A stretch of DNA of 64,000 nucleotides. Origin: Styela clava (lineage: Eukaryota; Chordata; Ascidiacea; Stolidobranchia; Styelidae). The notes below the pieces were generated by a model, which searched no databases, was not told the DNA's origin, and saw only the letters and a program-made list of their open reading frames with translations. Location: NCBI RefSeq assembly GCF_964204865.1, contig NC_135255.1, positions 17,637,135-17,701,134 of the forward strand. Direction: 5' to 3'. Both the position numbers and the translations under genes were made by a program. Of this stretch, positions 37,441 through 51,468 are shown one piece after another; positions within the stretch are counted from its first letter, which is position 1; each line of letters starts with the position of its first letter.

Positions 37441-38419
37441 ACTTTCCTATTCGGAAAGTTACGATTTATATAATGTTTGTCATGTTTCTCCTACTACTTT
37501 GTAAGGCAAAGCGAGTACTCACCCTCGTTCCGTGTCTTTTGGAATGGGCGCGGAGCGTCAGGCACGAAGACAGCTGCAAATCTTCCATACTGCTTCCACC
37601 GGAGTAACTTCGGAACGCACAACAATTTCACGAATTCTTTAAATGGAAGTTAGATGGGCATTGTGATGTCACAGAGCAGAGACTGCAATTAAAATGTATT
37701 TGGTTACAGGCGAAGAGAATCTGGAATTTCTTTAACCGGTTAACTGCAGCGTGACGTTTGACGTAATATTTATTGTTTTAGCTTATTACGTCGCAATGGT
37801 TACAAATTAATTTCGAGTGATTTATCCTGGTATCTCTCAAAATTATTGACGAATCTAGATCGTTTTGTGATCCCTTGCTGCAAGAGATATGCAGCGTGCT
37901 TTGGACATTTGGAAGTATTTTCGTGAAACAGTTTCCGTTATTCAATGTCACTTATGTGACAAATTTACAGTGCCCAGTGTGCAAATTCTTCTTTGAGATA
38001 TCATACGGAAAAACAGCATCAACTGCGCCACATGGAATAGACAATTTACGCTTTTACCGAAAACTGATTATGAATTTATCATTGTCCAATTTTCATAATC
38101 AGCAATCTTGGTACTTCAATTATTTTTCACCTCTATTGGGTCTCTACAAATACAGTTAGTGATATTCTTTTAAATGAAACGCTACAGGAGATAAATTTGC
38201 GAAGACGTAATCATTTCTGACAAAATTGTACATTATAAAGATGATTTGTTCCTGAGATGTCAGTCAACGGTTAAAATAAATCGTAACCTTCAACCATCCA
38301 GAATGGGTCCACCATTCCCAGCCCCACTAATTAGTATTGTAAGTGGAAACTTAATCACCGTCACCGGAACCGTTTTCATAAATTCCCAATACATTATTGC
38401 GTGAAAACACCGACCATTT

Positions 38420-38609
38420 ATCGCTTCTTCGGCCTATTGGCTAAGATCAAGTGTAGTAACTGTTCTATTCAGATTAATACCTGAATCGTGGGGTACTCCC
38501 CCACTCTTGTATTAATTTGATTTTTGCGACGACGAGAGCGAGGGTTCGGCTTGCCACTCCGCTCTCACCGGTCGGCTTGGCGTTGCACTACAGCCTTGAC
38601 TGGCCCGTC
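38420..38609 (+). ncRNA. U2: U2 snRNA copy 33, majority sequence
   Basis: Majority sequence. Upstream haplotype T-G-T, with the rare 37909 A>T shared with the unit before copy 35. Confidence 0.97.
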
Positions 38610-39588
38610 ACTTTCCTATTCGGAAAGTTACGATTTATATAATGTTTGTCATGTTTCTCCTACTACTTTGTAAGGCAAAGCGAGTACTCACCCTCGTTCC
38701 GTGTCTTTTGGAATGGGCGCGGAGCGTCAGGCACGAAGACAGCTGCAAATCTTCCATACTGCTTCCACCGGAGTAACTTCGGAACGCACAACAATTTCAC
38801 GAATTCTTTAAATGGAAGTTAGATGGGCATTGTGATGTCACAGAGCAGAGACTGCAATTAAAATGTATTTGGTTACAGGCGAAGAGAATCTGGAATTTCT
38901 TTAACCGGTTAACTGCAGCGTGACGTTTGACGTAATATTTATTGTTTTAGCTTATTACGTCGCAATGGTTACAAATTAATTTCGAGTGATTTATCCTGGT
39001 ATCTCTCAAAATTATTGACGAATCTAGATCGTTTTGTGATCCCTTGCTGCAAGAGATATGCAGCGTGCTTTGGACATATGGAAGTATTTTCGTGAAACAG
39101 TTTCCGTTATTCAATGTCACTTATGTGACAAATTTACAGTGCCCAGTGTGCAAATTCTTCTTTGAGATATCATACGGAAAAACAGCATCAACTGCGCCAC
39201 ATGGAATAGACAATTTACGCTTTTACCGAAAACTGATTATGAATTTATCATTGTCCAATTTTCATAATCAGCAATCTTGGTACTTCAATTATTTTTCACC
39301 TCTATTGGGTCTCTACAAATACAGTTAGTGATATTCTTTTAAATGAAACGCTACAGGAGATAAATTTGCGAAGACGTAATCATTTCTGACAAAATTGTAC
39401 ATTATAAAGATGATTTGTTCCTGAGATGTCAGTCAACGGTTAAAATAAATCGTAACCTTCAACCATCCAGAATGGGTCCACCATTCCCAGCCCCACTAAT
39501 TAGTATTGTAAGTGGAAACTTAATCACCGTCACCGGAACCGTTTTCATAAATTCCCAATACATTATTGCGTGAAAACACCGACCATTT

Positions 39589-39778
39589 ATCGCTTCTTCG
39601 GCCTATTGGCTAAGATCAAGTGTAGTAACTGTTCTATTCAGATTAATACCTGAATCGTGGGGTACTCCCCCACTCTTGTATTAATTTGATTTTTGCGACG
39701 ACGAGAGCGAGGGTTCGGCTTGCCACTCCGCTCTCACCGGTCGGCTTGGCGTTGCACTACAGCCTTGACTGGCCCGTC
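39589..39778 (+). ncRNA. U2: U2 snRNA copy 34, majority sequence
   Basis: Majority sequence. Upstream haplotype T-G-T, without the 37909-type variant of its two neighbours. Confidence 0.97.
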
Positions 39779-40757
39779 ACTTTCCTATTCGGAAAGTTAC
39801 GATTTATATAATGTTTGTCATGTTTCTCCTACTACTTTGTAAGGCAAAGCGAGTACTCACCCTCGTTCCGTGTCTTTTGGAATGGGCGCGGAGCGTCAGG
39901 CACGAAGACAGCTGCAAATCTTCCATACTGCTTCCACCGGAGTAACTTCGGAACGCACAACAATTTCACGAATTCTTTAAATGGAAGTTAGATGGGCATT
40001 GTGATGTCACAGAGCAGAGACTGCAATTAAAATGTATTTGGTTACAGGCGAAGAGAATCTGGAATTTCTTTAACCGGTTAACTGCAGCGTGACGTTTGAC
40101 GTAATATTTATTGTTTTAGCTTATTACGTCGCAATGGTTACAAATTAATTTCGAGTGATTTATCCTGGTATCTCTCAAAATTATTGACGAATCTAGATCG
40201 TTTTGTGATCCCTTGCTGCAAGAGATATGCAGCGTGCTTTGGACATTTGGAAGTATTTTCGTGAAACAGTTTCCGTTATTCAATGTCACTTATGTGACAA
40301 ATTTACAGTGCCCAGTGTGCAAATTCTTCTTTGAGATATCATACGGAAAAACAGCATCAACTGCGCCACATGGAATAGACAATTTACGCTTTTACCGAAA
40401 ACTGATTATGAATTTATCATTGTCCAATTTTCATAATCAGCAATCTTGGTACTTCAATTATTTTTCACCTCTATTGGGTCTCTACAAATACAGTTAGTGA
40501 TATTCTTTTAAATGAAACGCTACAGGAGATAAATTTGCGAAGACGTAATCATTTCTGACAAAATTGTACATTATAAAGATGATTTGTTCCTGAGATGTCA
40601 GTCAACGGTTAAAATAAATCGTAACCTTCAACCATCCAGAATGGGTCCACCATTCCCAGCCCCACTAATTAGTATTGTAAGTGGAAACTTAATCACCGTC
40701 ACCGGAACCGTTTTCATAAATTCCCAATACATTATTGCGTGAAAACACCGACCATTT

Positions 40758-40947
40758 ATCGCTTCTTCGGCCTATTGGCTAAGATCAAGTGTAGTAACTG
40801 TTCTATTCAGATTAATACCTGAATCGTGGGGTACTCCCCCACTCTTGTATTAATTTGATTTTTGCGACGACGAGAGCGAGGGTTCGGCTTGCCACTCCGC
40901 TCTCACCGGTCGGCTTGGCGTTGCACTACAGCCTTGACTGGCCCGTC
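40758..40947 (+). ncRNA. U2: U2 snRNA copy 35, majority sequence
   Basis: Majority sequence. Upstream haplotype T-G-T, with 40247 A>T shared with the unit before copy 33. Confidence 0.97.
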
Positions 40948-41926
40948 ACTTTCCTATTCGGAAAGTTACGATTTATATAATGTTTGTCATGTTTCTCCTA
41001 CTACTTTGTAAGGCAAAGCGAGTACTCACCCTCGTTCCGTGTCTTTTGGAATGGGCGCGGAGCGTCAGGCACGAAGACAGCTGCAAATCTTCCATACTGC
41101 TTCCACCGGAGTAACTTCGGAACGCACAACAATTTCACGAATTCTTTAAATGGAAGTTAGATGGGCATTGTGATGTCACAGAGCAGAGACTGCAATTAAA
41201 ATGTATTTGGTTACAGGCGAAGAGAATCTGGAATTTCTTTAACCGGTTAACTGCAGCGTGACGTTTGACGTAATATTTATTGTTTTAGCTTATTACGTCG
41301 CAATGGTTACAAATTAATTTCGAGTGATTTATCCTGGTATCTCTCAAAATTATTGACGAATCTAGATCGTTTTGTGATCCCTTGCTGCAAGAGATATGCA
41401 GCGTGCTTTGGACATATGGAAGTATTTTCGTGAAACAGTTTCCGTTATTCAATGTCACTTATGTGACAAATTTACAGTGCCCAGTGTGCAAATTCTTCTT
41501 TGAGATATCATACGGAAAAACAGCATCAACTGCGCCACATGGAATAGACAATTTACGCTTTTACCGAAAACTGATTATGAATTTATCATTGTCCAATTTT
41601 CATAATCAGCAATCTTGGTACTTCAATTATTTTTCACCTCTATTGGGTCTCTACAAATACAGTTAGTGATATTCTTTTAAATGAAACGCTACAGGAGATA
41701 AATTTGCGAAGACGTAATCATTTCTGACAAAATTGTACATTATAAAGATGATTTGTACCTGAGATGTCAGTCAACGGTTAAAATAAATCGTAACCTTCAA
41801 CCATCCAGAATGGGTCCACCATTCCCAGCCCCACTAATTAGTATTGTAAGTGGAAACTTAATCACCGTCACCGGAACCGTTTTCATAAATTCCCAATACA
41901 TTATTGCGTGAAAACACCGACCATTT

Positions 41927-42116
41927 ATCGCTTCTTCGGCCTATTGGCTAAGATCAAGTGTAGTAACTGTTCTATTCAGATTAATACCTGAATCGTGGGG
42001 TACTCCCCCACTCTTGTATTAATTTGATTTTTGCGACGACGAGAGCGAGGGTTCGGCTTGCCACTCCGCTCTCACCGGTCGGCTTGGCGTTGCACTACAG
42101 CCTTGACTGGCCCGTC
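41927..42116 (+). ncRNA. U2: U2 snRNA copy 36, majority sequence
   Basis: Majority sequence. Upstream haplotype T-G-A, first of four consecutive units of this type. Confidence 0.97.
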
Positions 42117-43095
42117 ACTTTCCTATTCGGAAAGTTACGATTTATATAATGTTTGTCATGTTTCTCCTACTACTTTGTAAGGCAAAGCGAGTACTCACCC
42201 TCGTTCCGTGTCTTTTGGAATGGGCGCGGAGCGTCAGGCACGAAGACAGCTGCAAATCTTCCATACTGCTTCCACCGGAGTAACTTCGGAACGCACAACA
42301 ATTTCACGAATTCTTTAAATGGAAGTTAGATGGGCATTGTGATGTCACAGAGCAGAGACTGCAATTAAAATGTATTTGGTTACAGGCGAAGAGAATCTGG
42401 AATTTCTTTAACCGGTTAACTGCAGCGTGACGTTTGACGTAATATTTATTGTTTTAGCTTATTACGTCGCAATGGTTACAAATTAATTTCGAGTGATTTA
42501 TCCTGGTATCTCTCAAAATTATTGACGAATCTAGATCGTTTTGTGATCCCTTGCTGCAAGAGATATGCAGCGTGCTTTGGACATATGGAAGTATTTTCGT
42601 GAAACAGTTTCCGTTATTCAATGTCACTTATGTGACAAATTTACAGTGCCCAGTGTGCAAATTCTTCTTTGAGATATCATACGGAAAAACAGCATCAACT
42701 GCGCCACATGGAATAGACAATTTACGCTTTTACCGAAAACTGATTATGAATTTATCATTGTCCAATTTTCATAATCAGCAATCTTGGTACTTCAATTATT
42801 TTTCACCTCTATTGGGTCTCTACAAATACAGTTAGTGATATTCTTTTAAATGAAACGCTACAGGAGATAAATTTGCGAAGACGTAATCATTTCTGACAAA
42901 ATTGTACATTATAAAGATGATTTGTACCTGAGATGTCAGTCAACGGTTAAAATAAATCGTAACCTTCAACCATCCAGAATGGGTCCACCATTCCCAGCCC
43001 CACTAATTAGTATTGTAAGTGGAAACTTAATCACCGTCACCGGAACCGTTTTCATAAATTCCCAATACATTATTGCGTGAAAACACCGACCATTT

Positions 43096-43285
43096 ATCGC
43101 TTCTTCGGCCTATTGGCTAAGATCAAGTGTAGTAACTGTTCTATTCAGATTAATACCTGAATCGTGGGGTACTCCCCCACTCTTGTATTAATTTGATTTT
43201 TGCGACGACGAGAGCGAGGGTTCGGCTTGCCACTCCGCTCTCACCGGTCGGCTTGGCGTTGCACTACAGCCTTGACTGGCCCGTC
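43096..43285 (+). ncRNA. U2: U2 snRNA copy 37, majority sequence
   Basis: Majority sequence. Upstream haplotype T-G-A. No private variant seen in its unit. Confidence 0.97.
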
Positions 43286-44264
43286 ACTTTCCTATTCGGA
43301 AAGTTACGATTTATATAATGTTTGTCATGTTTCTCCTACTACTTTGTAAGGCAAAGCGAGTACTCACCCTCGTTCCGTGTCTTTTGGAATGGGCGCGGAG
43401 CGTCAGGCACGAAGACAGCTGCAAATCTTCCATACTGCTTCCACCGGAGTAACTTCGGAACGCACAACAATTTCACGAATTCTTTAAATGGAAGTTAGAT
43501 GGGCATTGTGATGTCACAGAGCAGAGACTGCAATTAAAATGTATTTGGTTACAGGCGAAGAGAATCTGGAATTTCTTTAACCGGTTAACTGCAGCGTGAC
43601 GTTTGACGTAATATTTATTGTTTTAGCTTATTACGTCGCAATGGTTACAAATTAATTTCGAGTGATTTATCCTGGTATCTCTCAAAATTATTGACGAATC
43701 TAGATCGTTTTGTGATCCCTTGCTGCAAGAGATATGCAGCGTGCTTTGGACATATGGAAGTATTTTCGTGAAACAGTTTCCGTTATTCAATGTCACTTAT
43801 GTGACAAATTTACAGTGCCCAGTGTGCAAATTCTTCTTTGAGATATCATACGGAAAAACAGCATCAACTGCGCCACATGGAATAGACAATTTACGCTTTT
43901 ACCGAAAACTGATTATGAATTTATCATTGTCCAATTTTCATAATCAGCAATCTTGGTACTTCAATTATTTTTCACCTCTATTGGGTCTCTACAAATACAG
44001 TTAGTGATATTCTTTTAAATGAAACGCTACAGGAGATAAATTTGCGAAGACGTAATCATTTCTGACAAAATTGTACATTATAAAGATGATTTGTACCTGA
44101 GATGTCAGTCAACGGTTAAAATAAATCGTAACCTTCAACCATCCAGAATGGGTCCACCATTCCCAGCCCCACTAATTAGTATTGTAAGTGGAAACTTAAT
44201 CACCGTCACCGGAACCGTTTTCATAAATTCCCAATACATTATTGCGTGAAAACACCGACCATTT

Positions 44265-44454
44265 ATCGCTTCTTCGGCCTATTGGCTAAGATCAAGTGTA
44301 GTAACTGTTCTATTCAGATTAATACCTGAATCGTGGGGTACTCCCCCACTCTTGTATTAATTTGATTTTTGCGACGACGAGAGCGAGGGTTCGGCTTGCC
44401 ACTCCGCTCTCACCGGTCGGCTTGGCGTTGCACTACAGCCTTGACTGGCCCGTC
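44265..44454 (+). ncRNA. U2: U2 snRNA copy 38, majority sequence
   Basis: Majority sequence. Upstream haplotype T-G-A. No private variant seen in its unit. Confidence 0.97.
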
Positions 44455-45433
44455 ACTTTCCTATTCGGAAAGTTACGATTTATATAATGTTTGTCATGTT
44501 TCTCCTACTACTTTGTAAGGCAAAGCGAGTACTCACCCTCGTTCCGTGTCTTTTGGAATGGGCGCGGAGCGTCAGGCACGAAGACAGCTGCAAATCTTCC
44601 ATACTGCTTCCACCGGAGTAACTTCGGAACGCACAACAATTTCACGAATTCTTTAAATGGAAGTTAGATGGGCATTGTGATGTCACAGAGCAGAGACTGC
44701 AATTAAAATGTATTTGGTTACAGGCGAAGAGAATCTGGAATTTCTTTAACCGGTTAACTGCAGCGTGACGTTTGACGTAATATTTATTGTTTTAGCTTAT
44801 TACGTCGCAATGGTTACAAATTAATTTCGAGTGATTTATCCTGGTATCTCTCAAAATTATTGACGAATCTAGATCGTTTTGTGATCCCTTGCTGCAAGAG
44901 ATATGCAGCGTGCTTTGGACATATGGAAGTATTTTCGTGAAACAGTTTCCGTTATTCAATGTCACTTATGTGACAAATTTACAGTGCCCAGTGTGCAAAT
45001 TCTTCTTTGAGATATCATACGGAAAAACAGCATCAACTGCGCCACATGGAATAGACAATTTACGCTTTTACCGAAAACTGATTATGAATTTATCATTGTC
45101 CAATTTTCATAATCAGCAATCTTGGTACTTCAATTATTTTTCACCTCTATTGGGTCTCTACAAATACAGTTAGTGATATTCTTTTAAATGAAACGCTACA
45201 GGAGATAAATTTGCGAAGACGTAATCATTTCTGACAAAATTGTACATTATAAAGATGATTTGTACCTGAGATGTCAGTCAACGGTTAAAATAAATCGTAA
45301 CCTTCAACCATCCAGAATGGGTCCACCATTCCCAGCCCCACTAATTAGTATTGTAAGTGGAAACTTAATCACCGTCACCGGAACCGTTTTCATAAATTCC
45401 CAATACATTATTGCGTGAAAACACCGACCATTT

Positions 45434-45623
45434 ATCGCTTCTTCGGCCTATTGGCTAAGATCAAGTGTAGTAACTGTTCTATTCAGATTAATACCTGAAT
45501 CGTGGGGTACTCCCCCACTCTTGTATTAATTTGATTTTTGCGACGACGAGAGCGAGGGTTCGGCTTGCCACTCCGCTCTCACCGGTCGGCTTGGCGTTGC
45601 ACTACAGCCTTGACTGGCCCGTC
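45434..45623 (+). ncRNA. U2: U2 snRNA copy 39, majority sequence
   Basis: Gene body is the majority sequence. C>T at 45625, just after the gene, changes a C-G pair of the 3' hairpin to U-G. Upstream haplotype T-G-A. Confidence 0.97.
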
Positions 45624-46602
45624 ATTTTCCTATTCGGAAAGTTACGATTTATATAATGTTTGTCATGTTTCTCCTACTACTTTGTAAGGCAAAGCGAGTA
45701 CTCACCCTCGTTCCGTGTCTTTTGGAATGGGCGCGGAGCGTCAGGCACGAAGACAGCTGCAAATCTTCCATACTGCTTCCACCGGAGTAACTTCGGAACG
45801 CACAACAATTTCACGAATTCTTTAAATGGAAGTTAGATGGGCATTGTGATGTCACAGAGCAGAGACTGCAATTAAAATGTATTTGGTTACAGGCGAAGAG
45901 AATCTGGAATTTCTTTAACCGGTTAACTGCAGCGTGACGTTTGACGTAATATTTATTGTTTTAGCTTATTACGTCGCAATGGTTACAAATTAATTTCGAG
46001 TGATTTATCCTGGTATCTCTCAAAATTATTGACGAATCTAGATCGTTTTGTGATCCCTTGCTGCAAGAGATATGCAGCGTGCTTTGGACATATGGAAGTA
46101 TTTTCGTGAAACAGTTTCCGTTATTCAATGTCACTTATGTGACAAATTTACAGTGCCCAGTGTGCAAATTCTTCTTTGAGATATCATACGGAAAAACAGC
46201 ATCAACTGCGCCACATGGAATAGACAATTTACGCTTTTACCGAAAACTGATTATGAATTTATCATTGTCCAATTTTCATAATCAGCAATCTTGGTACTTC
46301 AATTATTTTTCACCTCTATTGGGTCTCTACAAATACAGTTAGTGATATTCTTTTAAATGAAACGCTACAGGAGATAAATTTGCGAAGACGTAATCATTTC
46401 TGACAAAATTGTACATTATAAAGATGATTTGTTCCTGAGATGTCAGTCAACGGTTAAAATAAATCGTAACCTTCAACCATCCAGAATGGGTCCACCATTC
46501 CCAGCCCCACTAATTAGTATTGTAAGTGGAAACTTAATCACCGTCACCGGAACCGTTTTCATAAATTCCCAATACATTATTGCGTGAAAACACCGACCAT
46601 TT

Positions 46603-46792
46603 ATCGCTTCTTCGGCCTATTGGCTAAGATCAAGTGTAGTAACTGTTCTATTCAGATTAATACCTGAATCGTGGGGTACTCCCCCACTCTTGTATTAATT
46701 TGATTTTTGCGACGACGAGAGCGAGGGTTCGGCTTGCCACTCCGCTCTCACCGGTCGGCTTGGCGTTGCACTACAGCCTTGACTGGCCCGTC
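46603..46792 (+). ncRNA. U2: U2 snRNA copy 40, majority sequence
   Basis: Gene body is the majority sequence. A>G at 46808 in the 3' hairpin turns A-U into G-U and also alters the candidate 3' box. It is shared with copy 44. Upstream haplotype T-G-T. Confidence 0.97.
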
Positions 46793-47771
46793 ACTTTCCT
46801 ATTCGGAGAGTTACGATTTATATAATGTTTGTCATGTTTCTCCTACTACTTTGTAAGGCAAAGCGAGTACTCACCCTCGTTCCGTGTCTTTTGGAATGGG
46901 CGCGGAGCGTCAGGCACGAAGACAGCTGCAAATCTTCCATACTGCTTCCACCGGAGTAACTTCGGAACGCACAACAATTTCACGAATTCTTTAAATGGAA
47001 GTTAGATGGGCATTGTGATGTCACAGAGCAGAGACTGCAATTAAAATGTATTTGGTTACAGGCGAAGAGAATCTGGAATTTCTTTAACCGGTTAACTGCA
47101 GCGTGACGTTTGACGTAATATTTATTGTTTTAGCTTATTACGTCGCAATGGTTACAAATTAATTTCGAGTGATTTATCCTGGTATCTCTCAAAATTATTG
47201 ACGAATCTAGATCGTTTTGTGATCCCTTGCTGCAAGAGATATGCAGCGTGCTTTGGACATATGGAAGTATTTTCGTGAAACAGTTTCCGTTATTCAATGT
47301 CACTTATGTGACAAATTTACAGTGCCCAGTGTGCAAATTCTTCTTTGAGATATCATACGGAAAAACAGCATCAACTGCGCCACATGGAATAGACAATTTA
47401 CGCTTTTACCGAAAACTGATTATGAATTTATCATTGTCCAATTTTCATAATCAGCAATCTTGGTACTTCAATTATTTTTCACCTCTATTGGGTCTCTACA
47501 AATACAGTTAGTGATATTCTTTTAAATGAAACGCTACAGGAGATAAATTTGCGAAGACGTAATCATTTCTGACAAAATTGTACATTATAAAGATGATTTG
47601 TTCCTGAGATGTCAGTCAACGGTTAAAATAAATCGTAACCTTCAACCATCCAGAATGGGTCCACCATTCCCAGCCCCACTAATTAGTATTGTAAGTGGAA
47701 ACTTAATCACCGTCACCGGAACCGTTTTCATAAATTCCCAATACATTATTGCGTGAAAACACCGACCATTT

Positions 47772-47961
47772 ATCGCTTCTTCGGCCTATTGGCTAAGATC
47801 AAGTGTAGTAACTGTTCTATTCAGATTAATACCTGAATCGTGGGGTACTCCCCCACTCTTGTATTAATTTGATTTTTGCGACGACGAGAGCGAGGGTTCG
47901 GCTTGCCACTCCGCTCTCACCGGTCGGCTTGGCGTTGCACTACAGCCTTGACTGGCCCGTC
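47772..47961 (+). ncRNA. U2: U2 snRNA copy 41, majority sequence
   Basis: Gene body is the majority sequence. A private A>T at 47994 downstream removes a TAA and opens a spurious 101-codon frame through the gene. Upstream haplotype T-G-T. Confidence 0.97.
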
Positions 47962-48940
47962 ACTTTCCTATTCGGAAAGTTACGATTTATATATTGTTTG
48001 TCATGTTTCTCCTACTACTTTGTAAGGCAAAGCGAGTACTCACCCTCGTTCCGTGTCTTTTGGAATGGGCGCGGAGCGTCAGGCACGAAGACAGCTGCAA
48101 ATCTTCCATACTGCTTCCACCGGAGTAACTTCGGAACGCACAACAATTTCACGAATTCTTTAAATGGAAGTTAGATGGGCATTGTGATGTCACAGAGCAG
48201 AGACTGCAATTAAAATGTATTTGGTTACAGGCGAAGAGAATCTGGAATTTCTTTAACCGGTTAACTGCAGCGTGACGTTTGACGTAATATTTATTGTTTT
48301 AGCTTATTACGTCGCAATGGTTACAAATTAATTTCGAGTGATTTATCCTGGTATCTCTCAAAATTATTGACGAATCTAGATCGTTTTGTGATCCCTTGCT
48401 GCAAGAGATATGCAGCGTGCTTTGGACATATGGAAGTATTTTCGTGAAACAGTTTCCGTTATTCAATGTCACTTATGTGACAAATTTACAGTGCCCAGTG
48501 TGCAAATTCTTCTTTGAGATATCATACGGAAAAACAGCATCAACTGCGCCACATGGAATAGACAATTTACGCTTTTACCGAAAACTGATTATGAATTTAT
48601 CATTGTCCAAATTTCATAATCAGCAATCTTGGTACTTCAATTATTTTTCACCTCTATTGGGTCTTTACAAATACAGTTAGTGATATTCTTTTAAATGAAA
48701 CGCTACAGGAGATAAATTTGCGAAGACGTAATCATTTCTGACAAAATTGTACATTATAAAGATGATTTGTACCTGAGATGTCAGTCAACGGTTAAAATAA
48801 ATCGTAACCTTCAACCATCCAGAATGGGTCCACCATTCCCAGCCCCACTAATTAGTATTGTAAGTGGAAACTTAATCACCGTCACCGGAACCGTTTTCAT
48901 AAATTCCCAATACATTATTGCGTGAAAACACCGACCATTT

Positions 48941-49130
48941 ATTGCTTCTTCAGCCTATTGGCTAAGATCAAGTGTAGTAACTGTTCTATTCAGATTAATA
49001 CCTGAATCGTGGGGTACTCCCCCACTCTTGTATTAATTTGATTTTTGCGACGACGAGAGCGAGGGTTCGGCTTGCCACTCCGCTCTCACCGGTCGGCTTG
49101 GCGTTGCACTACAGCCTTGACTGGCCCGTC
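48941..49130 (+). ncRNA. U2: U2 snRNA copy 42, nt 3/nt 12 subfamily
   Basis: C>T at 48943 (nt 3) and G>A at 48952 (nt 12). The second turns the closing G-U pair of stem I into A-U. The first would leave a U-G pair in U2/U6 helix II. Both keep structure, so the copy is probably active. Upstream haplotype A-G-A plus the linked C>T near 48665. Same subfamily as copies 43 and 46. Confidence 0.96.
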
Positions 49131-50109
49131 ACTTTCCTATTCGGAAAGTTACGATTTATATAATGTTTGTCATGTTTCTCCTACTACTTTGTAAGGCAAA
49201 GCGAGTACTCACCCTCGTTCCGTGTCTTTTGGAATGGGCGCGGAGCGTCAGGCACGAAGACAGCTGCAAATCTTCCATACTGCTTCCACCGGAGTAACTT
49301 CGGAACGCACAACAATTTCACGAATTCTTTAAATGGAAGTTAGATGGGCATTGTGATGTCACAGAGCAGAGACTGCAATTAAAATGTATTTGGTTACAGG
49401 CGAAGAGAATCTGGAATTTCTTTAACCGGTTAACTGCAGCGTGACGTTTGACGTAATATTTATTGTTTTAGCTTATTACGTCGCAATGGTTACAAATTAA
49501 TTTCGAGTGATTTATCCTGGTATCTCTCAAAATTATTGACGAATCTAGATCGTTTTGTGATCCCTTGCTGCAAGAGATATGCAGCGTGCTTTGGACATAT
49601 GGAAGTATTTTCGTGAAACAGTTTCCGTTATTCAATGTCACTTATGTGACAAATTTACAGTGCCCAGTGTGCAAATTCTTCTTTGAGATATCATACGGAA
49701 AAACAGCATCAACTGCGCCACATGGAATAGACAATTTACGCTTTTACCGAAAACTGATTATGAATTTATCATTGTCCAAATTTCATAATCAGCAATCTTG
49801 GTACTTCAATTATTTTTCACCTCTATTGGGTCTTTACAAATACAGTTAGTGATATTCTTTTAAATGAAACGCTACAGGAGATAAATTTGCGAAGACGTAA
49901 TCATTTCTGACAAAATTGTACATTATAAAGATGATTTGTACCTGAGATGTCAGTCAACGGTTAAAATAAATCGTAACCTTCAACCATCCAGAATGGGTCC
50001 ACCATTCCCAGCCCCACTAATTAGTATTGTAAGTGGAAACTTAATCACCGTCACCGGAACCGTTTTCATAAATTCCCAATACATTATTGCGTGAAAACAC
50101 CGACCATTT

Positions 50110-50299
50110 ATTGCTTCTTCAGCCTATTGGCTAAGATCAAGTGTAGTAACTGTTCTATTCAGATTAATACCTGAATCGTGGGGTACTCCCCCACTCTTGT
50201 ATTAATTTGATTTTTGCGACGACGAGAGCGAGGGTTCGGCTTGCCACTCCGCTCTCACCGGTCGGCTTGGCGTTGCACTACAGCCTTGACTGGCCCGTC
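50110..50299 (+). ncRNA. U2: U2 snRNA copy 43, nt 3/nt 12 subfamily
   Basis: C>T at 50112 (nt 3) and G>A at 50121 (nt 12). Upstream haplotype A-G-A with the linked C>T near 49834. Adjacent to its subfamily relative copy 42, as expected for a recent tandem duplication. Confidence 0.96.
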
Positions 50300-51278
50300 A
50301 CTTTCCTATTCGGAAAGTTACGATTTATATAATGTTTGTCATGTTTCTCCTACTACTTTGTAAGGCAAAGCGAGTACTCACCCTCGTTCCGTGTCTTTTG
50401 GAATGGGCGCGGAGCGTCAGGCACGAAGACAGCTGCAAATCTTCCATACTGCTTCCACCGGAGTAACTTCGGAACGCACAACAATTTCACGAATTCTTTA
50501 AATGGAAGTTAGATGGGCATTGTGATGTCACAGAGCAGAGACTGCAATTAAAATGTATTTGGTTACAGGCGAAGAGAATCTGGAATTTCTTTAACCGGTT
50601 AACTGCAGCGTGACGTTTGACGTAATATTTATTGTTTTAGCTTATTACGTCGCAATGGTTACAAATTAATTTCGAGTGATTTATCCTGGTATCTCTCAAA
50701 ATTATTGACGAATCTAGATCGTTTTGTGATCCCTTGCTGCAAGAGATATGCAGCGTGCTTTGGACATATGGAAGTATTTTCGTGAAACAGTTTCCGTTAT
50801 TCAATGTCACTTATGTGACAAATTTACAGTGCCCAGTGTGCAAATTCTTCTTTGAGATATCATACGGAAAAACAGCATCAACTGCGCCACATGGAATAGA
50901 CAATTTACGCTTTTACCGAAAACTGATTATGAATTTATCATTGTCCAATTTTCATAATCAGCAATCTTGGTACTTCAATTATTTTTCACCTCTATTGGGT
51001 CTCTACAAATACAGTTAGTGATATTCTTTTAAATGAAACGCTACAGGAGATAAATTTGCGAAGACGTAATCATTTCTGACAAAATTGTACATTATAAAGA
51101 TGATTTGTACCTGAGATGTCAGTCAACGGTTAAAATAAATCGTAACCTTCAACCATCCAGAATGGGTCCACCATTCCCAGCCCCACTAATTAGTATTGTA
51201 AGTGGAAACTTAATCACCGTCACCGGAACCGTTTTCATAAATTCCCAATACATTATTGCGTGAAAACACCGACCATTT

Positions 51279-51468
51279 ATCGCTTCTTCGGCCTATTGGC
51301 TAAGATCAAGTGTAGTAACTGTTCTATTCAGATTAATACCTGAATCGTGGGGTACTCCCCCACTCTTGTATTAATTTGATTTTTGCGACGACGAGAGCGA
51401 GGGTTCGGCTTGCCACTCCGCTCTCACCGGTCGGCTTGGCGTTGCACTACAGCCTTGACTGGCCCGTC
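51279..51468 (+). ncRNA. U2: U2 snRNA copy 44, majority sequence
   Basis: Gene body is the majority sequence. A>G at 51484 in the 3' hairpin matches copy 40. Upstream haplotype T-G-A. Confidence 0.97.

Noticed and set aside
47869-48174. A 101-codon open frame
   Set aside because: It exists only because of a private A>T at 47994 that removes a stop, and it runs through the U2 gene and its 3' hairpin. It is not a gene.
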